From Plicaturopsis crispa FD-325 SS-3 (Eukaryota > Basidiomycota > Agaricomycetes > Amylocorticiales > Amylocorticiaceae), in NCBI GenBank assembly GCA_000827205.1, contig KN832556.1:1399849-1463848 (forward strand): DNA of 64,000 nucleotides, in the 5' to 3' direction. A model generated the notes under the pieces. The model had not been told where the DNA came from and made no database searches. It was given only the letters and a program-made list of their open reading frames with translations. Shown piece by piece: positions 46,353-56,431 of the stretch. The position numbers and the translations under genes were made by a program. Every line of letters starts with the position of its first letter. Position 1 is the stretch's first letter.

Positions 46353-46606
46353 TTTCGCTGCTAGCTTGCTGTCGATTTACAAAGAGGAAGACCGTGACGG
46401 CGAGACGAGAGCCGTTACCGATCTATGACATAGGGAAATATCTACATCTGGCCTTTAGGTCCGAGTCGTACGCGATCGGCTGTGCAACCAAGCTTGCCGT
46501 CGTATTTATACCTTCCCCGCATTACACTTTCGTTTTTACCTCCAAAGCTTTTCATTTCGCCAATTTTCAGCTTGCTGTGCAACGCGACTTTTTCAAAATT
46601 CCCGCC
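46353..46606. promoter_or_regulatory. Divergent promoter region of the HAD and glutaredoxin genes
   Basis: 254 bp separate the two divergent start codons. TATTTATA at 46503-46510, about 97 nt upstream of the glutaredoxin ATG, is a candidate TATA box for the plus-strand gene. Confidence 0.5.
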
Positions 46607-47487
46607 ATGGACCACCGCAAACGACCCAGCATCAATGTCTCGAGCCCACCGCCCTCCGTGACGCGCTCCCCATTCCGCAGGCGGCGTCTCCTCTGGATTT
46701 CTGTCTCCTTGCTCGCACTGTTCATCTATCTCGTTCCTTGGGACCTGCCCTCCTTCGATCCTTCCGTGCCCGCACTGTCTCGTGCTAACATCGCCTCTCT
46801 TGTGCGTCCGGGGCGCTATGAGCCCGACGAGATCTGGGGTCTGTTGCACATGGTGACGAGCGAGGAGCCCATATTATTGGGCCATGGGTCGGAGGTCGGG
46901 GAAGGGGAACAGAGACCGGTGGACATGGACAAGTACGCGGGCGTGACTGTGAATGACAAGGTCGACTGGAAGAGGAACGTAAAGGTGTTGAAAGAAAAGT
47001 ATCCTGTGGTTGTGTTCAGCAAGGTGCGAAGAGCAATTTATCTTTTGCGTCAATTCCTAACCTATCTCTTGATAGACATACTGCCCGTGAGTCTCACAAG
47101 ATGTGCCGGTTCTCAGCGTAAATTGACATGCACCTCACAGATACTCGAAAAAAGCAAAAGCGCTCCTGGAAACATACAGCCTGCGTCCACAGCCCAAAAT
47201 TGTGGAAGTTGACCTCCGCGGTACGCCACTTCCTTCCAGCGATTAACACTGTCTCTCAGCGATGTTAACTAATTTATCTCCGCATAGACGACGGGCCTCT
47301 CTTGAAATCCATCCTCACGCGACTCAGCTCTCGTGCTACATTCCCGAACGTGTTCGTACACGGCGTGTCTATCGGTGGATACGACAACCTCGCTGCACTT
47401 CACGAGCAGGGGAAACTGGTCAGCACGTTCGAGAAGGCAGGTGTCAAGGTCACTGGCGAAGTGGCTACGAGGGCGGTGGAAGACTAG
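46607..47487 (+). CDS. Membrane-anchored glutaredoxin (Grx6/Grx7-like, CPYS active site)
   Basis: MDHRKRPSINVSSPPPSVTRSPFRRRR is followed by one transmembrane helix (LLWISVSLLALFIYLV) and a lumenal linker. The glutaredoxin domain begins VLKEKYPVVVFSK. The active site TYCPYSKKAKALLETYSLRPQPKIVEVDLR is rebuilt over two introns, one of them inside the CPYS codons. Then follow DDGPLLKSILTRLSS, the glutathione-binding cis-Pro segment ATFPNVFVHGVSIGGYDNLAALHEQGKL, and VATRAVED. The CPYS form acts with glutathione as a monothiol enzyme and, in yeast Grx6, can bind an iron-sulfur cluster in the early secretory pathway. The shared intron after FSK links it to the cysteine-less paralogue at 43586-44526. 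Confidence 0.92.
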
Positions 47488-48005
47488 AGTGGAGGTGGCA
47501 CTAGCCGGGAAGGAGAAAAGAATATTGCATACGGACAGCACATAACCTTGCATAGTTATATATCCATTGTCACTGATCTGTAATTGTACTTTCACCTTGC
47601 CGTCGTCGGTCGCGACGATTCTGCAGCTAACATGCACCTGTTGGCACTCCGAGAGGCAGTGACTGGGGGTCGCCTGTAATCAAATTCACTGATAACACTT
47701 TCCGATGCGTACATGCTCGGATCCCACGCGACGCGCGATTTTTTTTTGGACCAGTGCCGTGCGCCACAAATTCTTGAGTTCCAATGCTACATACACACCG
47801 TATCGTTCGTATTTTTCGCCCAATTCCTCCACAGATAATGCTGGAGTACTCATCCAAACGTCCTGTAAAAGTTTGGGATTTTTCGGTGGCCGGAGAGATA
47901 GATAAAAACTGATGTGTTCCTCCTCTACATCATACATCCGCTGCAATCGACCGCTCTCACTGTTGCTACCGTGTAAAATTGAGGCGTTTCGTCGTACAGA
48001 CAGGG
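47488..48005. other. Region between glutaredoxin and tRNA gene
   Basis: About 520 bp. Nothing recognisable apart from a run of T (TTTTTTTTT near 47740). Confidence 0.4.
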
Positions 48006-48009
48006 AAAA
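48006..48009 (-). terminator. RNA polymerase III terminator of tRNA-Val
   Basis: Four T on the transcribed-sense strand directly follow the tRNA discriminator base, as expected for a Pol III stop signal. Confidence 0.7.
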
Positions 48010-48133
48010 TGATCCGGCTGAGGCTCGAACTCAGGACCTTCTGTGGAAGGTCATCGGTGGTTCGGACCTCGACGAGATTCGAACTACCGATGAAGTGTTA
48101 GACAGATGCGATAACCAACTACGCCATCGGACC
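48010..48133 (-). tRNA. tRNA-Val(AAC) with a 50-nt intron
   Basis: The 5' acceptor strand GGTCCGA is followed by TG and the D arm (GCGT...TCGC). The anticodon stem TCTGT/ACAGA holds the loop CTAACAC with anticodon AAC (plus-strand 48097-48099). Next come the variable AGGTC, the T arm CTGAG-TTCGAGC-CTCAG, and the 3' acceptor strand CCGGATC plus A. An intron of 50 nt (48046-48095) interrupts the anticodon loop one base after the anticodon, the standard site for nuclear tRNA introns. The mature length is 74 nt before CCA. The acceptor stem has an A-C mismatch at pair 7-66 and a G-T pair at 2-71. The intron itself folds into a long hairpin. The internal B box lies in the T arm. Confidence 0.88.
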
Positions 48134-48590
48134 GTTGGTAGCCTTCAAAACTTGAGCATAATACCTAGAGAATAGGAAATACACTTGTCAATCCTACTTA
48201 CTCTATGCTGTCTTGACTTTCCTGGCTTACTGGCAGTCCTCGTCCATGAAGAGGATTTTCCTACAATATGTAAGGCTACTACGATCATAGTAAGTACTGC
48301 TGAACCTTTATGCAGTGCAAATTTGTTTTGCACCCTTATACAAATAATGTTCCATCTACTTTAGCCACAGGGTTACGATATTCGTATTTTCAGTTACTCC
48401 GATATTTTGTATCGAGGAGAACGTTGCATTTGAAAGACGCGTCGAAATGTCGAGACAATGTTTTGCGGCGTGGGAAAATTGCTCCTTCGGCCGCGGATGT
48501 GCTCGGCGTTCGCGCTCAGGAGCTCAACCGTAACGTCAACCACCTATTAATTTCGACGACATACATATTGCAGCTGAATCTGCAAGTTCG
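48134..48590. other. Upstream region of tRNA and Zn2Cys6 genes
   Basis: About 460 bp between the divergent tRNA and the regulator start codon; nothing else recognised. Confidence 0.4.
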
Positions 48591-51500
48591 ATGAACACGC
48601 ACCGCGACTCCGAACGAAATGACTCACATGGACTGGCCTCGGGCTCGCAACAGGCTGTCAAAAAGAGGAGGATCTACCCTGCTTGCGACCTTTGTAGACA
48701 GAAGAAGGGTAAGTTCTATCTTTTAATGTCGGAAGGGACGAGACGTCTGTGTACTGAGGTCGCGTTATGAGCTCAGTCCGATGTACGTTCGCTTGGTCGC
48801 ATATCCAAGCGAGACCGCCTCTTGAAGGATACCACACTTTGTAGGTGATGGCCTTGCAGGTGTCGGAAAATGCCGTAATTGTCTTGCCTCCGGATCGCAG
48901 TGCACGTACGCAAACCCAGCGAGGTTGAAGGTAAAGAATCATAATTGAGACCCTGAACTCTGACTCTTACTGCTATACCAGAAACAAGGGAGCCTGGCAT
49001 GGTACGCATTATCATCTCTGTACGCGTCGCTTGTAATACTCACCTCGCGTCGGAAACGTACCTAGGTCAAGAGAAGACTCAGAACGCAGGCTCAAGAAAT
49101 TGGAGTTCTTACTGCAAAATGTCCGCAGGTGTTACTTTATTGTGCGCCCAGTGTTTGTGCTGATAATATACACCTGACTAGCCTCGTCCCAACGGGGACT
49201 TTTCTCGGGAATTGGGCATCCGCGTACATCCCAGCTGGTTCACTGATCAAGACATCCACTCTGCTTCAAGCCATGATCTCTCTGCGCCTTCTCTGTTTTC
49301 CACCACCGCCCCCGATTCCATGCAATCTGCCGAAGACAGTCAGTCCGAAAGCGAGGACGTCGAAGAAGGGCCCGACTCTCTGACAAAGCATCTGGAGAGT
49401 TTACACTTGACCGACCGATTCCTCGGAAAATCCAGTGGTGCTCAACTTCTCAACCACGTCCAGGAAATGAAGCTCACGCACAATGATGTCAAGCCTACCC
49501 AGCGACCCCGACCGCACATACGGGCCCGATTTTGGCGCGTGAAACCGGTACGCAATTTTTTCTTCATGCGTTGAAAACCGAATTGAGGCCCGCCGGCCAT
49601 ATAACAGTGGGAGCAGTATGCACCTCTGCCAGAGAGACGTGACCTTTTCTTCCCCGAAGCGGACCTGTTAACCACACTGGTTGATCTTTACTTCGCGAGG
49701 TACAACGTATACCTTCCCCTCCTCCACCGCCCAACATTTGAACGTGGACTAGCGGATGGACTACATCTGGTAGACGATGGCTTTGGTGCCACTGTTCTTC
49801 TTGTCTGTGCCCTTGGGTCGCGTTATAGCACAGACCCTCGGGTCTTCCTTGTCAACAACGAAACCGACCTCAATTCGGCAGGATGGAAGTGGTTCAACCA
49901 GGTCCAGCATCGCAGCTCGATATACACGCCGCTCAGACCATGCGAGCTGCAAGTAATTTGCGTGAGTGCTCGCTTCTCTCCTCCATACGCATACGAGTAC
50001 TGACACATCTTGCAGCTGTCTGCTTTATTCCTGCAAGCAAGCGCTGCCCCACACGCGACTTGGACTTTAATTGGGGTCGGTGTCCGCCTCGCGATAAGCT
50101 CAGGCGCGCATAGACGAAAACCTACAATCACTGTCGAAGACGAGTTATGGAAGCGCGCATTTTGGTGAGCGTCACTTGCATGATCTTTAATCTTATATGT
50201 TCCCTATGCTATATATCTCCTGACCGCATGCTTTTTTGAAGGGTACTTGTCTGTTTGGACAGGACTGCAAGTGCCACTCTTGGCAGACCGTGTCCGATGC
50301 AGGACAAAGAGTAAGCAAAGGCATGTACTTTTCGAAAACACTCTGACTTCGTGTGCACAGCTTCGACCTAGATCTTCCGAACAATTGTGACGATGAATAC
50401 TGGGAAAACATCGAAGATCCCGAACAGAATTTCAAGCAACCGCCAGGAAAGCCATCTGGGACCGATTTCTTCATATGCTTAGTGAAGTTGAATCAGATAA
50501 TCGCGCTTGCTCTGGATAAGATTGTAAGGCTGATATTATATGACGTTCCTTTAAGCCATCTTAACATCCAAATATTACAGTATTCAGTCGACAAGTCGAA
50601 GATTCCACGTAGCTACGTGAAGGGAGGGGAACAGACGATTGTTGCAGAACTTGACTCCGCATTAAATAAGTGGCTTCAAGAGATCCCGGATCATTGTAAG
50701 CTGACCTCTACTATGACCTGTTTCCGGACTCGCGGTGCTTACTGCGCTACAGTGCGCTGGGATCCAACACGCGAAGATGCGCTATTCTTCAACCAATCAG
50801 CCTCGCTGTACGCGAGCTATTACTACGTGCAAATCCTCATACACCGGCCATTTATACCATTCTTACACAAGGCGTCGCCGGTATCATTTCCCTCCCTAGC
50901 AATATGCTCCAATGCTGCGCGATCGTGCTTCCATGTTCTTCTCCTTCAGTATGAACGATTCCCTGACAGCTTGCTGAAGCAGTATGCGTTTGTAAGGCTG
51001 GTCATGTTTATTCTCGCCGAAATGTTGCTAACCGGAATATGCATGCTCATAGCCGGCGCTGCTGTCCTCGAGCATCGTCCTGCTTCTGACCATCTGGGGT
51101 GGTAGACGGTCGGGGGTGTCTATAGATAATACGCAGGAGATGGCGAATGTGCACAGGTGTTTGGACATGCTCAAAAGCATGGAGGATCGCTGGCTCGGGG
51201 CAGGACGTCTATGGTTTGTTCCAAAATCTGCGATATCTCAAACTGGCATATTCACAACCTTCAGGGATATTCTCCACGAGCTGGTGGCCGTCGGGGACTT
51301 GCCATTTCCCGACGATCCCCCAGACAGCAAGAAGCGCCGTCGCGACTCCGAAAGTGGTGATGCCCCAGGCAGGTCGTCCTCCCGGGGTCAGATCTTTTTT
51401 GACCCAGTTCCGACTGGAATGGACCTCGCCAGGTGGCTATCCACGGACGTTTCTGTGCAGGAAGAGAGAAACGCGTCGTCGTCGTCGAATCAGCCACCCC

Positions 51501-51822
51501 TGTTCTTCAGCGACAGTGCGCCTGACACCTTTCTAGCGACGCCTTTTCAGCAGGCGCCCCTGGATCCATTTGCCACGCCTGACCTAGGTTCTGGCTTGTA
51601 TCAGCCGTCTATTCCTGGGGAGACAGGCAGTAACGTTGCTGATGCCGTCGACGTCTGGTCTACTGCACCTACTAGCTTTGAGTGAGCACCGTTAACTTTT
51701 TGACATGCATCGAACTCTAATGCAGTATATTCCTATTGCCAAGGTTAGACGAATGGGGAGCATACATCATGGATATGATAGAACGAGATCCGCATGATCT
51801 CTCGGACAATACCAGCTACTGA
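48591..51822 (+). CDS. Zn2Cys6 binuclear-cluster transcription factor with fungal-specific domain
   Basis: After MNTHRDSERNDSHGLASGSQQAVKKRRIYPA the DNA-binding cluster is C-DL-C-RQKKVR-C-DGLAGVGK-C-RN-C-LASGSQ-C. It is rebuilt over two introns, one with donor GTAAGT and one with GTACGT. A linker with KLEFLLQNV follows. The fungal_trans domain is visible in LVTLYFARYNVYLPLLHRPTFERGLADGLHLVDDGFGATVLLVCALGSRYSTDPR and later helices. The last long exon has WLGAGRLWFVPKSA and a Ser/Pro-rich activation-type region. A final intron after SFE joins to DIFLLPRLDEWGAYIMDMIERDPHDLSDNTSY, so the stop is at 51822, not at 51685. Target genes are unknown; the adjacent FAD oxidase is a possible one by position only. 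Confidence 0.88.
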
Positions 51823-52082
51823 CCTGTCTTCGATCGATTTCGTAGCCTGAGACTATGTACATGCACACTGACGTGTAATCCTGTAGAGGAGTTTCTCTCG
51901 GTTTTTGCAATTGAGTAAGATGCATAACCATAGTACTTAGTATGGCCTGATTCTTACGGAGCGCCGACCAGTATACAGACTTGTTACTATTACCTGTCGA
52001 CCATAAATAAGTACAGGGGTGGGGGCGTAGGTAGCAAGCTATAGTAGGAGCTAATGTAAACTGTAGGCTACAAGCCCATTAT

Positions 52083-53889
52083 CTAGTTGGCCGGAACGAT
52101 CGCGAACCATTTCGCAAACACCGATTCCGGGTCGTACTTCTTCTTGATGACCTGCAGTCTGGGATAATGGTCCCCGAAAAGCAGCTCCGCTTTGCTCTTG
52201 GACGATTTCTCCGCGGGCACGACCCCAGTGGTCCCTTCGCTGTCTAGAAATGGCAATCCCGTCAGCCCTTCATGCCAACAACGCTACCACACATCGGCGT
52301 ACCGTAGTTCCCATAGCCCGAATTCTCGGGCCCAAGAAGTGCGGCCTGACCCCTCGAGATGATGCCTGCGAGTTCAGGCCCGATCTCACGCGCCTTCGCC
52401 TCATTCTCCGGTGTGTTCGTGACCCACTTTAAGAGAACCAGCGCGTTCCCAGCACCGCTACGGCGGAACGCCGTGGCACCGGCAGGGGCACTGTTCATCT
52501 TGGTGAGCGGGAAGTACTCGATCATAAGGTTGGTTTTGAGGAAATCGGGATTTGCGGTAGCAAATTCGTTCGCGCGGGCATGAGCTGCCCGGAGGTCCTC
52601 ATAGTTTGGTTTTACTTGGTAGACACCTTTCATATATGAACCGTAGCCGTGCTCTGCTTCCGGGTTCTGCGCGGACAGTAAGACGTCGGCCAGATGTATA
52701 ATGCATGAAAATAGCAATTTACCTGCAGGGTGTTCAGGGTCTCGTAGGGAATTTCCGCGGAATGGTCCACGATAGGTCCTGCGGGTCATTAGTTTGATAT
52801 TGGGGTGAGGACAATCCGTCCAGCCGTGCCGCCTCACCGATATCGAGTAGATCTTTCCAGTGTGCTCTTCCTTCGGCTTCCGAACCATTGAAAAATACGA
52901 TGACTACTATGCAAGGCTACACAAGGTCAACCACTGGATAAATTAATAATAGTAATGTGAAGTTACCTTTCCATCGTGGTCTGTGGTGAATATGTGGACG
53001 GCACCTTCGTGGGGCGAAAGCCCCGCCTCTAGTCGCTGGTTAGCCAGGGCTACCAGTGCCTCGGTCTTGTCCACAGAGAATATTACGGGACCGGCGTAAA
53101 TAGTTTTGCGTTGCGGGTAAAGCTTCAAAACGAATTCTGTGACAACACCGAAATTGGATCCTCCGCCCCGGACGGCCCAGAAGAGATCGGTATGCTCAGT
53201 GTCGTTTGCGGTGAGGATTGAGCCATCAGCGGTGACGATGGTGACCTAGGTTCAAGCGTTAGAGGAATATACCGGCGACGACTTCTAGAATAGTGTACCT
53301 GTGCGATGTTATCAAGCGCAAGCCCATGCGCACCACTGAGCCATCCGTATCCACCTCCAAGCAATAGACTGGGACATCACATGAAGGCGGATAGAGAATA
53401 GGAAATGCAATTCGACGTACCCTCCGACACCGGTCTGTAAGACAACGGAGGTCAGCGTTTGTAATACCGAAAGACATAAACAAAAACGCGTACATGGCTA
53501 ACAGTTCCTGCGACGGTAGCGAGGCCATGCTTTATCGTGGCGACGTCGACGGACCCCCATATAGAGCCCCCACCAACGTAGGCAAGCTTCTGCTCAGGGT
53601 CTACCTTCACTTCACCGAGGTACCGGGATAGGTCCACGACGAGACCGCCCTCCGAAGAAGAAGCCCCGGATGGCGAATGGCCCCCTCCTCGAACAGCGAG
53701 GGGTAGCTTGGCAGCTTGAGCGTATCGAATAGCCAACGACGCGTCTTCCGCGTCCTTGACAAACGCGACTATTTTGGCGTTACGCTCGGCATTGATCGCC
53801 CATCGCGCGACTGCCTGCGCGTAGGACGCGTCGGTCGGCGTGACAAGGTCACCCTTGAAGGAGTTCTTGAAAGATTCGAAGTCAGACAT
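52083..53889 (-). CDS. Berberine-bridge-type FAD-linked oxidase
   Basis: The start MSDFESFKNSFKGDLVTPTDASYAQAVARW leads into the FAD-binding (PCMH) fold: IRYAQAAKLPLAVRGGGHSPSGAS, where the His of GGGHS is the usual covalent FAD site. Then come [59 protein letters not shown] and DLFWAVRGGGSNFGVVTEFVLKLYP. The C-terminal BBE domain ends YDSEGTTGVVPAEKSSKSKAELLFGDHYPRLQVIKKKYDPESVFAKWFAIVPAN. The stretch TGVGG stands where bicovalent enzymes have CxxVG, so FAD is probably held by the histidine alone. Members oxidise sugars or specialised metabolites and are often secreted, but no signal peptide is seen. Several introns are present. Confidence 0.9.
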
Positions 53890-54681
53890 GGAGTAGCGGC
53901 TCGAGTGGAGGGATGGTGCAGACCAGATGAATGCGCGCCCATTCTTATAGTTTCCCATATCTCTCCCCCCGCAGTCTACAGCGCTAGGGGTCTTTGATGA
54001 CCCACCGCAATCCCGAGTGTAGCTGTGTGTTCGACGGAGTGCATCACGGGTATGTATGTTGCCTGACGACTTATCGTGAATCCCAGAAGCCTCCCAGGCT
54101 CTTACCAACAACGATGGTGGTCAAATCCATCAGCACCCCATCAGTCATATTTGTTAAAGCTTAGATGTTAAAGCCGACGTGACACGTCCAGCAGCGGGAC
54201 AATCCGCGTCGAGCGTGCGGGATATTGGTCGGCCTCATGCTCGGGAATAGCAGCAGTACTGAACACTGAGTGCTAATTAGAATCAAAGTGGTGTACACGG
54301 TAGCCTAAGCACTTACTGATGCGAGCCGGCGTTTGCGAATGTGGTCCTTGTGCGATGTGAAACGATTGATTGCTTCGTACAAGCTTCGTGTTCAAACTCA
54401 ATGAGCGCGCTTTTCAGTAAACTCTCGGCACCCGCAGCAATAGCGATTGCAAATTTCGAACATGACGAAAGGCCATGCTAAAATTGCAATGTGAACAGGT
54501 GGAAGGAACAGTAAAAGTAGTAGGACTGAGCAGGGCATCGCCGAGGCCATGATAGCTCCGGCGCAAGGATTAATAGCCCCTGTCTTTACACACACACCCT
54601 CACGGCACTTACTCACAGAAATATGTGCGGTCTTTCCCCCGCCATGTAAATAGCTCAAACGCCGGGCAGTCTAGGTATAGC
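53890..54681. other. Upstream region without recognisable gene
   Basis: About 790 bp between the divergent FAD oxidase and PalC genes. Short open frames only. Confidence 0.45.
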
Positions 54682-56286
54682 ATGTCTATATATCTGTACG
54701 AACTTCCTACGACAGGCGCCATATCTTTCTCCGATTTTTGCGTCGATCTGACAGACGGAAACGCGTATACAACGCACCTTTCCGAGGCGACACAGGCGCG
54801 GGCAAACCTGCGCGGCGCGTTGAAAGAGAGTAAGCGCGCCGATCATGGTGAGAAAGACTACTTGAAGCTCGTGAAGGTGCGTGAGGTTCTTAGTCGAGGA
54901 AATCGCTGATAGCGGATGCCTTATCCTAGATCTTGGATGATTATTTGCCGCAATTGCGCGGTATAACGTCTTGTGTCGCCAACGATGAGATTGGACTCGC
55001 GTCAGAGCCCGGTATGTACCTGACTGCCTGTGTAGGCATCCTATTGAACAATGCTCTAGTCTTCAGCTGGCGCACGACGCTTTCAGCCAACATGTTTAAT
55101 ACATCCCCGCGGCTATCTATACCTTCCCTCCACGCCGAACTAATCTTCACCGAACTCACCTATGCCTTCGCGCTGTCTAATCTGGCTCGTTCAGTCGTCA
55201 CCTCCCTCGGGATCTATGAGCGCGAGCGCGCCATCTCCGACATCGAGCGCAAAGCCAAGGACGAGAAACTGAATTTCGCCGTGACGCTGCTGTGCAGAGC
55301 AAGCGGCATGTTCCAGCACGTCAGCGAGACCGTGATACCAGCATGGGATAAACAGGGCAGCAGGGACACTGCGCCCCGACCGCCGGAAGTGCGTAAAGAG
55401 GTGAACAGTGCGCTGGCCAAGTAAGCGGGCGAGTGCTGTCTCGTGTCCGCAGTAGCAGCACTGACCATCCATCAGACTAGCCCTCGCAGACGCACAGACG
55501 CTCGCCATCCGAAAGCTCCTCTCTAAATCCGCATACGACAGTACCATAGCCCCAGGGCCACCTCTACCGAAATCACACCCGTCGCCCGCACTCATCGCAA
55601 AGCTTCACCTAGAATGCGCCGAATTGTACTCTTCTGCTCGCTTGTTGGCCAAGATACCCGGCAGCGCTTCGAAGGGGAAGGGAAAGGACGCTGCCGAGGG
55701 CGAGGTGTCTGCGGACCTGCGCCGATACCTCTCCGACGAGTCTTCCTTTCACGCCGCCATCGCAAAGAAATGGCTCGGTGTGGACGCGGGCGAACACAGC
55801 GACAGCGCCAAAGGGGGCGAAGCGGTGGGATTCTTGGTCTGGGCGAAGAAGGAGCTTGAGGCACTCAAAGGGATCAATATCAGCGGACAGAAGGAGACGA
55901 GAGAAAGGAAGAAAGAAAAGGTCGCAGAAGAGCTCGACGCAGTCAACGTCTTCCTGAAAAACTACCGCAAACTCAATGATTCGGTATGTTACATGTCTAT
56001 GGGACCGGGGAGCGGCGCACTCAGTTGACCGTCTATTGCGCAGCTGCACTTCCAGCCCGTGCCCCCGCAGACAGATTTACAAGCGCGTATGCCGGCTGGG
56101 AGACTAGCAGTCGCCGCGAAGCCATTTGTACCACCGACGCCCGCATTTGGGCCTGGTTCAGTCGACTACGTTCGGCGAGAGGCTGAGAAGCTCGAACTCG
56201 GCGTCCCGGCAGAAAGCGACTCTTCGCCTAGTGTTGTAAGCCCCAGCTCGGGCAAATCGTACGCAGGGGCAGGAGCGTATTTTTGA
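54682..56286 (+). CDS. palC: PalC-like pH-response protein with BRO1 domain
   Basis: MSIYLYELPTTGAISFSDFCVDLTDGNAYTTHLSEATQARANLRGALKES opens a BRO1-type helical domain. Further exons read ILDDYLPQLRGI, FSWRTTLSANMFNTSPRLSIPSLHAELIFTELTYAFALSNLARSVV and KDEKLNFAVTLLCRASGMFQHVSETVIPAWD. Then come LALADAQTLAIRKLL and HLECAELYSSARLLAKIPG, and the protein ends SYAGAGAYF, a typical PalC terminus. PalC works with PalA and Vps32 on endosomal ESCRT surfaces to activate the PacC/Rim101 alkaline-pH pathway. The BRO1 core of about 450 residues is retained. Four introns were recognised. Identity rests on the domain order and C-terminus and is confident. Confidence 0.88.
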
Positions 56287-56431
56287 AGTCACGCAGGTTT
56301 TCTTTTTATTCCTCTGGACGGTGAATTGCTATACCCATGTTTTTATCTCGGGAGTGTACAAGTCGAAAGCTGTAAATGAAAGAACTACACCATGGACTCG
56401 GGAGTACAAATGACCTCGTCCATTCGCCGCG

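Noticed and set aside
51116-51685. Stop at 51685 as the end of the Zn2Cys6 gene
   Set aside because: A GTGAGC...TGCAG intron just before it joins in frame to DIFLLPRLDEWGAYI, a better conserved end at 51822.
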